In this document: one piece after another, positions 1 to 10,955 of the stretch | Layout of the letters: each line of letters starts with the position of its first letter | Numbering within the stretch: position 1 is the first letter of the stretch | Origin: Volutella citrinella | Taxonomy: Eukaryota > Ascomycota > Sordariomycetes > Hypocreales > Nectriaceae | Assembly: GCA_034401135.1 (NCBI GenBank) | Contig: JAWZSP010000003.1 | Span: 4,898,001-4,962,000 of the forward strand | Direction: 5' to 3' | DNA length: 64,000 nt | Notes under the pieces: generated by a model | Told to the model about the DNA's origin: nothing | Database searches by the model: none | Seen by the model: only the letters and a program-made list of their open reading frames with translations | Program-made: the position numbers and the translations under genes

Positions 1-1578
1 AAATGACGTTGGTTGCAGCAGCACCGCTTATAGGAGCTCTTGGGTCCCATGCACTTTATGTTTCAAATCCACCAGCATCACATCAGGAAGCATGTTTCGT
101 GTCGCATTCAGGATATTGAAACAAGTGTTTGAATCATGATGCTAGTGGTAGCCAACAGACGTCTTTACTACAAGCATAGATGATCAGGGAGAATAACTTA
201 GTGGACACATTGCCTTGTATTCAAAATTTGTCAGTCACGCCCCTGCTTGTCCAAATCACTAAATCTATCATTTGCTGTCGAAGCCTGTTGCAAATTCACC
301 ACTTCTATGTATTGGTAGCCAATGCTAAGACTTGGCTATTGCGTCTGCTTCTAAGACGACATGTAAGTAGTATTCATGTCGCCAAGTAGTAGTCCCTTAC
401 TAAGCCGAACTAGTAAATACTCAACTACAAGGCACCGGGCATTTCTCAACACTTGAGCGAGTGTTCTATGCTTCAAGCTCGAACGGCGCATAGGCCTAGG
501 GCCACGAGTAATACATATCATTGGCTACAGCGTCCATGCAGCTCCAATGAGATAGTTGGGGTTTTATCTGTGAAGTAGTTGTTTCCAAGGATAGCCGCTC
601 CCACATCACTCTCCGTCTTCTTTTGTGAGTCCCAGACTCCCAGTCCCCTTAAACCCATTGTTTATAGCTCTACCGCGATCCCAAGCCCATAGTTCGACCT
701 CACCCCCGACAGATCCGATAGCTCCGACATCAACCCATCGCGGAGCAATGCGCCAGCAGTGGAGATGAGAATGGGGCCCATGGCACCTGGCTTCCTCAGC
801 CTCCTATGCCACAGCTTCATGACCATCTTGTGCGATGCCTACTACTTCCTATTTCCGCAGCCGCCTTTCTGACCTAACGTGCACATAGCGGGTCACACGG
901 CCCAGAGAGCGGAATCACACAACGTGATTTCCAAGAGCTCGCTCTGATAAAGAGCGGGGGACCTGGTTGGTGATCAGCAAGAGTCAAAGCGGCCCATGCG
1001 CATAGTTCCTTGACAGACGTGGTAATCCGTGAACATCCCTGCACGAGAGGGCTCCAGTCCGGGGATTAAACATGTATTAGCCGTTGTTTAGCCTCTAAAC
1101 CACATACAACTGCTCATTGTGGGGTCTTTAGTGCCATCCCCAGATGTGAGGGCTAGGACTGCCTTTCCGAGCCTACCACAAGAGGGTCACCGGCTCACCA
1201 TGTTTGCAAGCACCGACGACCACATCCTCGGTACGAACGAAAACCAGCCCCGACACGGATATAACATTCTTTGTCGGTCGCCCGGGCCGGCAAACCCCGC
1301 AAAATACCCCATGGGACCCCGGCCCGATGTGGATCTGGGGGTAAGAGATGCCAAACATGGCAACACTGCCTTACACGGCACTGTCCTCCATGGTTGGCCT
1401 TGCCGTTGCTATACGCCCCACTGTACTTTATTGCGTCGCTTGCAAGTCAAGAGTCCCAATATATAAGTGGTGCAACTTGGCCATGATGTTCCCTCGAAAG
1501 ACTTCATAGCCACCATAGAAGCTCCTGCCTCATCCCGAAAGCTGCACCCAATCTTGTCCTTCTCATTCTTGAACAAAC
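1..1578. other. Intergenic region, no supported gene
   Basis: I find no ORF with recognisable protein features here; the open frames are short, overlap on both strands and lack family motifs. The last 120 bases are the promoter and leader of the carboxylesterase gene, with a TATA-like ATATAA at 1460-1465, about 115 nt before its start codon. The gene upstream, if any, lies outside the window. Confidence 0.6.
1460..1465 (+). promoter_or_regulatory. TATA-like box of the carboxylesterase gene
   Basis: ATATAA lies about 115 nt before the ATG at 1579 and is followed by a pyrimidine-rich leader. The position fits a fungal core promoter; assignment is by position only. Confidence 0.4.
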
Positions 1579-3273
1579 ATGAGACTCTTGACTGTCGCCG
1601 CTGCGGCTCTAAGTGCCGGAGTCGTTGCTGCGTCTCCGTCTTGCGGCCATGTCAAGTCGGACCTCAAGGTTGACACTTCTGTCGGCACCGTCAAGGGAGT
1701 CGTCTCGGACGAGACTGACACGGTCCGTGTTTTCCGTGCAATTCCCTACGCCGAAGCGCCGACGGGATCTCGCCGCTTCCGCCCCCCGCAGAAGAAGAAA
1801 TTGTCCAAGAAGACCATCGATGCTAGCAAATGGGGTCCTGCTTGCCCCCAGCTCGCCGGCACCACTGACAACATCTACACGTTGCAGTTCAAGGGCTTCG
1901 TTCTTCCCAAGGACATGTCAACCTCGGAGGACTGTCTGCAGCTCAATGTTTGGGCTCCCCGAAGCAAGTCGTACGATGAGCCTCTCAAGCCCGTCCTGGT
2001 CTTCGTCCACGGCGGTGGCTACAACAACGGTGCGACCTCGTTCCCTTACTACGATGGTACTCGCCTCGTCAGGGACAACCAGGACGTTATCTACGTCTCG
2101 CTCAAGTAAGTCAGAGTATCACGCCATCTGCAACAATGAATTCTAACATAGCCTCTTAGCTATCGCATGAATGTTTTTGGATTCCCATCCGCTGCCGGCC
2201 TGGATGGCCAGAAGCTCAACCCTGGATACATGGACCAGCGCATGGGCCTGGAGTGGGTGAGGGACAACATCGAAGCTTTCGGTGGCGACCCCAAGCGTAT
2301 CCTCCTCTTCGGAGAGTCTGCCGGTGGCTCCTCTGTCGAGTCGTATGTCTTTGCGTACGCTGAGGATCCCATCATCTCCTCTCTGGTGCCCATGTCTGGT
2401 GTTGCCACCTTCCCCGGTGCTTCGCAGCCCAAGCCCAGCAACTTCTCATATGTCGCTCAACAGGTCGGCTGTCAGACCGACAACAAGGACAAGGAGCTCA
2501 AGTGCATGCAGCAGAAGCCCTGGGAGGACATTGAGAATGTGCTCATCAACTACAACGCCACCCTAAACAATGGGCTGGCTCTCAGCTTTGGTCCGACCGT
2601 TGATGGCCTCAACGTCTTTTCGGACTATCCCGACCGTCTCGCGGCTGGTCGTGTTGCTAGGATTGTGAGTGCTGATCTATGAGAATGCGATATCACGGAG
2701 TTCTGACCAAACACGGTTCTAGTCTACGCTTGTTGGTAACAATAACCGGGAAGGGTCATCGCTGGCGGCCAACGCCCTCGGCCCAGATGTCAGTGAGACA
2801 GTGAAGCCCACTGAGGAGGCAATCAACGGAATCACCAAGCTGTTCAACTGCGGCGCAGCCAAGTCTACCGAGTGAGTCATTGCACCTAGCTGACATGAGT
2901 TGCCCAACGTGCCTAGTCCTAACACCTACCTAGGCTTCGCGCAAAGGCCAACCTTCCCGTGTGGCGTTACCGATACTTTGGAGAGTTCCCCAACCTCAAC
3001 CCCTACACCTGGCTCGGCGCCTGGCACTCGGGCATGCTCCCCGTGCTTTTCAACACGGCGGACAAGTTCGGCATTGCCAACACCCCGGAGCAGGAGGAGG
3101 CCTCGCTTTTTCTACAGTCCATCCTGGTCAACCTTGCCAAGGATCCAGTTCACGGCCTGACCAGGCTGGGCTTTCCCAAGTACGACCCTGCTGGCAACTC
3201 TCTTGTCCAGCTGGTTAAGGGTGGCTCTCTGGTATCTTTCAACACAAGCGCTGGTTATGATGGTGACTGCTGA
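1579..3273 (+). CDS. Secreted type-B carboxylesterase/lipase
   Basis: Predicted secreted ester hydrolase of the cholinesterase-like alpha/beta-hydrolase family. I join four exons: 1579-2105, 2160-2664, 2723-2871 and 2934-3273 (506 aa). All three introns are GT-AG and keep the frame. Residues 1 to about 18 form a signal peptide (charged MR, then Ala/Leu/Val core). The oxyanion-hole motif HGGG is at residues 144-147, the nucleophile Ser229 sits in GESAGG, the probable acid Glu354 in NNREGS, and the probable catalytic His425 in GAWHSG. Length is slightly short of the usual 530-560 aa, but the triad is complete, so I read it as active. The substrate cannot be told from sequence; secretion suggests an external ester. 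No neighbour suggests a pathway. Confidence 0.9.
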
Positions 3274-4618
3274 GGTGGGAGTTACCCGACATATAGGCGG
3301 TGTAAATGTGCACATGAATAATGAGCCTTTGAGAAGGGATAATTGAAGAATTGGCGAGAGGTTCAACCAATGAACCCATTCTATAACTCAGCGTCTCCAC
3401 CATCCTGCCTTTAAAGGCCGTTTCGCGACTGATTTGTGATTGCGGCAAAGTCGATGGTGCAAAGTGGGCTATCCATTCTCGAGCAATCTTGCGTCCATCT
3501 CTGACGTCACCTGTTACTGTTTTGAAGGCGGTAGTATAGAACGCACCACTGCAACCTCTGAATTTTCTTATGCTAGGGCATTCCTGTAGGCTTGCCCAAG
3601 CCCGGGCTTTTCTCACCACTCTGTTTTGACTCGCTGCGTGCTTGAACTAGCTTCATCATCTCCAGCCTTTCTTCGCCTAAGTATGCTGTGCAGCACTTTG
3701 AAGGCACAGCAAGCCATAATTGTTGGTATTAACATAATATAGATATTGGACTTTCCTCCCTATCTTTGAAAGCTGATGCTGCATTTTGATTTCTCCATGG
3801 AGCTCTGAGCAGAGACGATCCGGTATCACTTCGCTTTTCAGCACGCCCCCTTTACAATAAGGCCGCGCCACTACAGTTAGGACTGAGGATGACCATCCAT
3901 AGCGATAGGCAATTTTCTTTAATTTTCTATTTTTCCCATTGCGAAATGATGGCTAATGACATGCGGGTGTACACGATCATTGCGGCTACTGAGAGATAGA
4001 CATTCAACGACTGGAAGGCTGGGCATGACAGTGCTGGGCAAGCCAGCTTATGAAAATCATTAAGTCTGGCCAGGAGAAAATATTTGTCCGATTGGAACTG
4101 CAACTCGATTCCACGGCCCGTTGAGTGAGAAAATAGTGCGGCTGAAGGCGAACAACACATGTTGGTTGCACAACATATAGCGGGGCCGTATCGGTCAACT
4201 GCACCGGACCCCGGGCTTTAGCTTCTCCAGCGTTCAATTTGCGATGCTAATGTCGCAGTTATTACCATGGTCAACTCACCGCTTGGATGGTCAAAGCTTG
4301 GAATTGGCCATTAGGAACACTAGCCCAGACGGCTTCGTTCCTGAGTGGGAAGATAGCCCGTGGACCCTACTTAACCGACGTTTCATTGCAGATGGATCCG
4401 TCGCTGTGGGGTAACAGTGCCCTGTGATTTGCGCTAGCTCATGAATGCGTCAGCCTCGCTCCGACGTGTTCGGCAGCGGCCGCTTGGGACTTTGGTGTTT
4501 TGACGTGGACAGCAGAAGCGGGCGGGGGTTTATTATAAGCCGCGTGCCACATGTGCCCCTTCCTCTCGGTGCCTGCCGTTTCACTTTCGGATTGTGAACC
4601 CTGTGCCTATCATACGTC
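3274..4618. other. Intergenic region with tyrosinase promoter
   Basis: No coding region is supported. A 126-codon frame on the minus strand (3239-3619) overlaps the carboxylesterase end and has no recognisable features. The tyrosinase gene has a TATA-like TATTATAAG at 4531-4539, about 80 nt before its start. Confidence 0.55.
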
Positions 4619-5989
4619 ATGCGTTGGACGATTCTCGGTCTGCTTGGAGCTTCGGCGCTGGTTTTGGCTGCGCCGGAGGTGTCGACGAGTGAGAGCATTG
4701 ATCAATTGAACAATGAGGCAATTGCGGCTCTACAGCATGAGTCTGCCACCAAGTCGGTAAAGAGGTCTAAGAAGTGCTCGGTGTGGAATGCATCTGTGCG
4801 CAGGGACTGGTAAGGCTGATGAAGCAGATCACCTTCAGCATCTACAGAGCTAACGACCAATAATCAGGAAGCGACTTTCGTCCAAGGACAGAACAAAGTA
4901 TATTGATGCAGTGCTGTGTCTTATGAAGAAGCCTTCCAAGGCCGACCCTGCTTTCGCGCCTGGTGCCCGCACTCGTTATGATGACTTTGTGGCGGTTCAC
5001 ATCAACCAGACGCTCAGCATCCACGGCACTGTAAGCCACACCATGCGCATTGAAGAAGTTGGGGATGCTAATATGAAACATAGGGAAACTTCTTGACCTG
5101 GCACCGTTACTTTACCTGGGCCTACGAGACGGCGCTCCGAGAGGAATGTGGCTACCAGGGCACTCAGCCCGTAAGCATCATCAATCGCTCCCTTCTTTCT
5201 ATGGCTCTGGTTAATGATATCAGTACTGGAACTGGTTTGACGGATCCGACTTTTCATCGTCTCCTCTCTTTGATGGCAGTGACACCAGCATGGGCGGAGA
5301 CGGCGAATACGTCAAGCACAACGGCAGCTGGTCAGGCACAAACAACATCTACATTCCCTCTGGCGAGGGTGGCGGCTGCATCAAGAGCAGTCGGTTCAAG
5401 GGGTAAGACGACAAAGGATAGACCTCTTTCGTATCATATAAAGCTAATATTCAACAGTGTGACTGTCAATCTCGGACCTGTTTCGCCTGGAATGGACGGC
5501 ATGTCCGCCAGCCCCTCTGGTCCGCTTGGCTACAACCACCGCTGCATGCGTCGAGATCTTAGCAAGTATGCCGTGGACACCTGGATGACAGGAAGCAACA
5601 TCTACAACATCACTGCAGGGAAATCCTCGAACAGTGTCAAGGAATTCCAAGACGAGCTGCAGGGTCGATTTGGCGACAAGTTCCTTGGAATGCATGCCGC
5701 TGGCCATTTTACCATGGGAGGCGACTCAGCCGACCTGTTCTCGTCGCCTAATGACCCAATCTTCTTTTTGCATCATTCCATGGTCGATCGTGTTTATTGG
5801 ATCTGGCAGACTTTGCATCCACACAAGGCCAAGGATATTGCTGGGACCATCACCATTCTCAACACCCCGCCGAGCCGGGATGCGCTCAAGTCTGATCCGC
5901 TGAATATGGGTGTCAATGCCGCTGAGATTACCATTGGAGATGCTCTTGACACGCTTGGGAACTCGCCTTTCTGCTACATCTATTTGTAG
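4619..5989 (+). CDS. Secreted short-type tyrosinase / catechol oxidase
   Basis: Type-3 copper oxidase predicted to oxidise phenols to o-quinones outside the cell. I join five exons: 4619-4809, 4868-5030, 5084-5170, 5224-5402 and 5458-5989 (383 aa). The N-terminus (residues 1-18, ending ALVLAA) is a signal peptide. The CuA histidines are H108, H116 and H125, the last in the family motif WHR. CuB has H286 and H290 in HAAGH, and H313 in FFLHH. A PYWNW motif spans the exon 3-4 junction. The protein ends shortly after the family motif GNSPFCYIYL, so it lacks the long C-terminal lid of intracellular tyrosinases and fits the short secreted fungal group (about 370-400 aa). Substrate preference (mono- or diphenol) is not readable. 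Confidence 0.9.
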
Positions 5990-6448
5990 AAGCTAGGCAA
6001 GGAAGGGCATAGGAAAGGGAACGATCGGCACTTAAGACACTCTAATCCAGCAACAAACACGGCGATAATATAGCATCTAGGTATTCTATAAAGTACACCT
6101 CAGAGAGCAGAAAATATATCATTATTTATTGAAAACCCTTATAAAAATATACAGACGAACTCTTAGAGCCTCCCTAGCTCTTTTATAGATATTGCGGTGT
6201 GTGAATATTATTTTATACACCCTATATATTTAGGTTTTCCGAAAAGAACAGGTAGACTCTGGCAGGGAAACTTCTCTAACCGGGTTTCGTCGATATTCTT
6301 GTATAAACTTTTTTTTTGGCGACATTCCCTTTAGGAAGGGTTTCGGAAGTTTATTCTCTTTATAGCAAGCCCAAGGGTGAGAAGCAAATTCGTCAGGGGC
6401 GCTTGCTCGAAGTTCTCTGAAAATACCCGCCATCGAAGTCCCTAACCC
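5990..6448. other. AT-rich convergent intergenic region
   Basis: This lies between the convergent tyrosinase and epimerase-like genes. Positions 6050-6240 are strikingly AT- and TpA-rich compared with the surrounding DNA. A 67-codon minus-strand frame (6230-6433) has no recognisable features. The AT-rich stretch may be an old repeat relic or simply two 3' UTRs. Confidence 0.45.
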
Positions 6449-7691
6449 TCAGAGCTGAGCAGCAGGCTTTTTTTCTTGAAGACCAAGTGCGTGGGCCTCT
6501 TGAGTAACCACTCGGGGAATTTCGTGTTCTAAATCCTCCTTTTGCGGCGTCCAGCCCAGGACCGCCTCTGCCCTGAGTGCCCGACTACGAGCGTTGGTTC
6601 CGTATAAGACACTTCCATGAGGGAGCAGCTTATCCGCCTCTTCTCCACTTACTTGGTCAACTTCCTTGTTGGGTAGTAATTTCAGATCGTAAGCTGCAGC
6701 TGTGATGCGTCGAGAGATCTCCCCAAAGGACTATGATAAGGGTATTGTAGTCAGCATTCTATTTGTGGCGCTCGAGAAGCCAAGACACTCACCAGTTCTC
6801 CAACTCCAGTGAGGTAGAGCCCATTTGATCCCCAGATTCTGTCATCCTCTACACCTTCAACCGCCTTTTCAACCAAACGAAGCAACAAGTGGCTCAAGTC
6901 CTGGATGTGAATGTTACTCCAACGACTCAGGCCTGAGCCTACCTGCAGGCCCTTCCGACGTTGCAGCGTCACTTTAGCCAGCTCTGGGATCTGGATGCTT
7001 CTCCGGTTCCCAGGTCCGCGTCCTTGACCGTAAATGATCGGAGGCGCAACAAGAGCTGTCTTGACATGCGTGGAGTTTGTCGCAATTGAGAGCATATAAT
7101 TGTCGACGGCGCGGCTGGGATGTTGTTTGATCAGAGATCGGATTGCTTCGATGCCCGACAGATCGTTGTAGATGGCATCACTACCGGTACCGGATACTCG
7201 GGATTTGTTTGCAAGCTCAGGAGCTGCGAGCAAGCTCCCTCCAGATATCTGAACCCAGTACTGCGGCTTCTCACCCTTGGGCTTGCTAGAAAGAGCTTGA
7301 TGGATCGTCTGTACACTCTTCAAGTGTCCAGTCGATGCCAGATCTAGATTAAGGTGAAGTAAAGTCAGTCACGAACATTTGATAGGACAGGCTCCGGGCT
7401 CGTCGCGCCAACTCACGAAGAATAACGTCAGCATCTCTTGCTTCTTGAGCAATGAGATCGATATCGTCAAGACCGCCCTTCACGACTTGTACCTGGCTGA
7501 AGGACTTTTTGACGGCTTCACACTTGACAGCATCTCGAATTAATGCTCTCACTCGGTATTTGGGATGCGATTTCGCCAGCAAGTGAAGTAGATCACCGCC
7601 GATGTAGCCGGAGGCTCCGGTACTGCAAGCTAGGAATTAGCAAAGGATGTCAATCTAAGCAAGGATGCACCGACAGGAAAATCTTTGTCAT
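6449..7691 (-). CDS. NAD(P)-dependent epimerase/dehydratase-like protein (extended SDR/NmrA group)
   Basis: Rossmann-fold oxidoreductase or isomerase of unknown substrate, probably cytosolic. On the minus strand I join 7691-7675, 7622-7417, 7343-6793 and 6730-6449 (351 aa). The nucleotide-binding motif TGASGYIGG begins at residue 7, directly after the beta-strand MTKIFL; this placement fixes the start. Exon 1 is only 17 nt and its donor is GTCGGT, which is unusual, but it is the only junction that gives the family-typical N-terminus. The other donors are GTGAGT. The C-terminal part (RAEAVLGWTPQK) resembles the substrate-side helix of atypical extended SDRs. I cannot name the substrate. The tyrosinase ends convergently to it with no obvious link. 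Confidence 0.8.
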
Positions 7692-8702
7692 TTTTACTTG
7701 ATTGAGTTTGCGTCTGGTTTCTTTCAATGTAGAAGCTAAGATGATCTTATAAAAAGAAGCTCTGCTGACTATAATTCGTGACCGATTGTAGCCGGCTGAG
7801 AAATTCACACGGTTCTCTCACACATAAGGTTGGTTTCTAAGCAGCGGCGGATAAGCCGTCTTGAAAAGAGGGGCTGATATGGGAGCATTTTACCGGAGTT
7901 AGAGCTCATCTAAAGTTTGGACGGGCGCAACTCCGCGGATCTCCGTCTGCTCGAAATCGGTCAAGCGTCCCAGATCTTTATTTGGAATGTTCGGCGAAGG
8001 TGGGTCCATCTAGATCCGGAAGCTTATCCCGATGCAGGCTCCTTTCCCCAGCGCAGGGAAGATGCTGTGAAGAGAGACCTAAACCAACCAGCCAAAAAGG
8101 GAAAAAAAGGAGAAAAAAACAAACCCCGGAGGCAGTCGCTTAAGGCCATTGATGGGCACTACGTGTTGGGCAGGGGACTTGTGGAAGCGATCAACCTCCC
8201 CAAAGAGGAGCCCGGAAACACATGACGCTTCGTCAAATCGAGGATTTCCTAGAAATGCAAGGCAGTAATGTCGGAGGCACCGACTACCTACGCGTATTCT
8301 CGTAGTCTCATCGCATCGGCAAATAGATCGACATTGGAATTGGCCTAGGTTACTTAGTTTGGCCAACTTTCGCCTTTCTCCATCCTTAATGCGACCGGCG
8401 GTTGATGGAGAAGCCTCACAGTCTGTGGTCAGTGCCATGCGCCGAGGCTGATGGCAGAGACAAGCAAGTCCACCGGTGAGCCTCAGATCTGTGCTATTGA
8501 TTCGAGCCCATGGCAACACGCTATTAGGTCTGGATGCTCACTAGACGACGCACACCAAGCCTCTTCTAGTGCTTCAGAGAGTCACTTTGTGGTATTACGT
8601 CAATAGCCCAACGGTTTTCATGCGTCACCGCGAATTTCTCAACAGATTGAGGAGTGAGATCATGAGCCGCATCCAAAATTTGATGTGTCTTATGCTTCTA
8701 GA
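7692..8702. other. Intergenic region, no supported gene
   Basis: This holds the promoter of the epimerase-like gene and the 3' side of the FAD oxidoreductase gene. Frames at 7917-8225 (+) and 8079-8519 (-) overlap each other antisense, and neither shows a family motif, so I call no gene. Confidence 0.5.
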
Positions 8703-9938
8703 CTAGATTACAGCGCGTTCAACCAGAGGCTTATTCTTAGCAATGCGAGCGTAAGACAAGGCCGATAAGTCCAGCGTACGGAAACGACCATAGGTGATGA
8801 GCTCTGCCACTCCCCGTCCACATGCCGGCGCCTGCTGGCTTCCATGGCCCGAGAATCCAACACAGAACATCAGGTTATCGACCTCGGTGTGCGGACCAAT
8901 GATGGCGTTGTGGTCAAAAGTGTTAAACTCATAGTGGCCCATCCAGGAGTGAGTGACCTTGGCGGTAGAAAACTGAGGAACGCGCTTCTGAAGAACTGGA
9001 AGCATCTTCTTGTTCCAAATATCCTCAGCGTAGCTGAAGTCATCCGGGTCAACATCCGCATCAGGACCGATAGGTGGGCAGCCGACGAGGTAGTCCTTCT
9101 CACGGTAGGAGCGCATGTGGACTCCGGTAGGATCGATAGTGAGAGGCAGGTCTTGTGGAAGCGGTTCATCAACTGAGAAGATAAAGGTGTACCTGCGGCG
9201 GGCCTCGATGGGGAGGTCGATACCAGCTAGTCGGGACACCTGGGCTGCACGAGTTCCTGCAGCGTTGACGACTATACCGACACTGACAACCTCGCCAGTC
9301 TTCAAGGCGATGGACTCAATTTTGTTGCCGTTCAGGTTTATCCCGGTAACCTCGTTGTGGATGTAGTCGACACTGTGCTGTTGCGCCTTCTTGCGGAGGC
9401 TTCGGACCATACCAAGGGCGTCAAAGGCACCCTCATCGACCGTGTTCAAGCTGCCCGCTTTGATGTCGTCAAGAGCAAAGAAAGGATACTTGGCAGCGAT
9501 CTCTTTGGCAGAAACCATCCTAGTGCCAGCTCCACAAGCGGCCTGAAGTTTCTGGTCCTCCTCCAAAGTGCCAGCGAACTCTTCATTGTCGGCAAGATAG
9601 AGGTAGCCAAAGCTGCGAATCGGAATGTCGGGAATGCCGTCTCTGTCTTCGCAACCAAGATTCTTCCGAAAGTCTTTGACAAAATCGGCCGCATACTGGG
9701 CTATCTTGACATTGATCTCGGTTGCGAATTGCTGCCGCATGCAGTTGTTGCTTGCCTGGGTTGCGGAGTACGAGAGCGAAGGATCTCGCTCCACGACAAG
9801 AACTCTGCCCTTAAAGTCGGGGTTTGAGGCAAGGAACCAAGCAATTGCTGACCCGCTTGTCGCACCACCCACGATGGCGACATCATAGGCACCGTACCTA
9901 GGGTGCTGAGAAAAGGATGGGATACCAGGGGTAGTCAT
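8703..9938 (-). CDS. FAD-dependent oxidoreductase, D-amino-acid/sarcosine-oxidase fold
   Basis: Single-exon flavoprotein of 411 aa in the DAO family, which oxidises secondary or alpha amino groups. The FAD ADP-binding motif is VAIVGGATSG near residues 20-29, followed by the second strand VLVVERD. Further family features are VNAAGTRA in the middle and the C-terminal FAD contact GFSGHGSQQAP. There is no signal peptide and no peroxisomal tripeptide (the end is RAVI). The length is usual for the family. It is transcribed divergently from the Zn2Cys6 regulator that starts at 10956, and the shared 1-kb interval carries several operator-like repeats. I infer, without proof, that the regulator may control it. 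The substrate is unknown; sarcosine- or glycine-type oxidation is one option. Confidence 0.85.
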   Translation of the reverse strand: MTTPGIPSFSQHPRYGAYDVAIVGGATSGSAIAWFLASNPDFKGRVLVVERDPSLSYSATQASNNCMRQQFATEINVKIAQYAADFVKDFRKNLGCEDRDGIPDIPIRSFGYLYLADNEEFAGTLEEDQKLQAACGAGTRMVSAKEIAAKYPFFALDDIKAGSLNTVDEGAFDALGMVRSLRKKAQQHSVDYIHNEVTGINLNGNKIESIALKTGEVVSVGIVVNAAGTRAAQVSRLAGIDLPIEARRRYTFIFSVDEPLPQDLPLTIDPTGVHMRSYREKDYLVGCPPIGPDADVDPDDFSYAEDIWNKKMLPVLQKRVPQFSTAKVTHSWMGHYEFNTFDHNAIIGPHTEVDNLMFCVGFSGHGSQQAPACGRGVAELITYGRFRTLDLSALSYARIAKNKPLVERAVI

Positions 9939-10520
9939 GGTTAAGAAAAGGCGTCTCGAATCGGTTCTCTGGATTAGAGATATAATGTCGCTGGTTTGTC
10001 TATGTGTGTGAGATAGAACGTCGACTTTAATACTTCTTGGTTGCTATCACAGACGGAGCTGTTTCTTTGAGGGATGCTTCAACCTGAACGGTTAGATGCG
10101 GCATCCGAGCACCATCTAATAATGGATTATTATCCTCTCCCGCCAGGTCGCAGCAAGGAGGTGTAGCCAATTAAAATGCGCCAAATAAAGGATACTTGTC
10201 ACCCGCCTATTTCAGCCTGTGATACAAGTGCCAGCAATCTCTTGACTTACAAATCGCTACATCACACTGCTCACGTTCCCAACCTATCACGAGGTTCCAC
10301 CCATGTAGCTCCTAAAAAGATGGTGGACACGTGCGGCCGGGAAGTTCAACACAACTCAAGGGATAGATCGGGCTGAGTAATCGCTTGAATCGGAAGTGTT
10401 GAAAACCGTGTCTTACTTTTTTTAATAACAGTAATCGGCTTAATTGATTGGTAGAGCATGAGTCGTCGCTGTTGTCAGCGGCTCATCGGCGTCGGCCGAA
10501 AGGGGAATGTAAGGTTCGCC

Positions 10521-10555
10521 CACGGAGTTCCACGGAGTTCCACGGAGTTCCACGG
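10521..10555. repeat. Three tandem CACGGAGTTC units
   Basis: Three perfect 10-bp copies plus a partial fourth (CACGG). Each junction makes GGAGTTCC with a CGG triplet, the usual half-site of Zn2Cys6 proteins. The same core GGAGTTCC recurs in reverse orientation at 10906-10922. Confidence 0.8.
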
Positions 10556-10797
10556 GCGGCGCTAACTGTGATTATGGTTGACTGGGATGTCGAGCCGTAC
10601 TCTGCCGGTTGACATCCGAGCCTGGTTCTGTTGGCAGGTGAAGGCGTGAAAATCGGGGAAGACCACAGAATTGGACTGCTATAAAAGGTATAGGAAGTAA
10701 TCTGGGCAATCAGACAGACTCGCGAGGGCCAAATCTATGCCTCAAGACATGGATTGACTTGGAATTATTGGTTGTACCTGCGTCTGAGGAGATGGGC

Positions 10798-10837
10798 TCG
10801 CGGTACCCACGAATTTACAATTTTACGGGTACCGCGA
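10798..10837. promoter_or_regulatory. 11-bp inverted repeat with CGG/CCG edges
   Basis: TCGCGGTACCC (10798-10808) and its exact reverse complement GGGTACCGCGA (10827-10837) are separated by 18 nt. The repeat lies between the TATA-like box and the regulator start codon, so it may be a protein-binding site or a hairpin in the leader. Confidence 0.6.
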
Positions 10838-10905
10838 ACCTGGCTCCGGCTCTGGATGACTCAGCGTAGGCTGTTTGACGGAATGCTGTACTTCGGGTTG
10901 GTGAC

Positions 10906-10922
10906 GGAACTCCACGAGTTCC
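10906..10922. promoter_or_regulatory. Near-start operator-like inverted repeat
   Basis: GGAACTCCACGAGTTCC is a perfect 7-bp inverted repeat with a 3-nt spacer, ending 34 nt before the regulator ATG. It contains the core of the upstream tandem repeat, which suggests autoregulation. Confidence 0.5.
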
Positions 10923-10955
10923 CCATTCCTCTTTTGACTCTCATTATACACAAGT

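Larger units (their letters stand above)
9939..10955. promoter_or_regulatory. Divergent promoter between FAD oxidoreductase and Zn2Cys6 regulator
   Basis: About 1 kb without a gene, between the two divergent starts. It contains a threefold 10-bp direct repeat (10521-10555), a TATA-like ATAAAAGG ending at 10688, an 11-bp inverted repeat with CGG/CCG edges (10798-10837) and a 7-bp inverted repeat just before the regulator start (10906-10922). Confidence 0.6.

Noticed and set aside
10425..10500. tRNA-like stretch with TTGATTGGTAGAGCA resembling a D arm
   Set aside because: No T-arm (GGTTCRANYCC) or paired acceptor stem follows at the right distance, so it is not supported as a tRNA.
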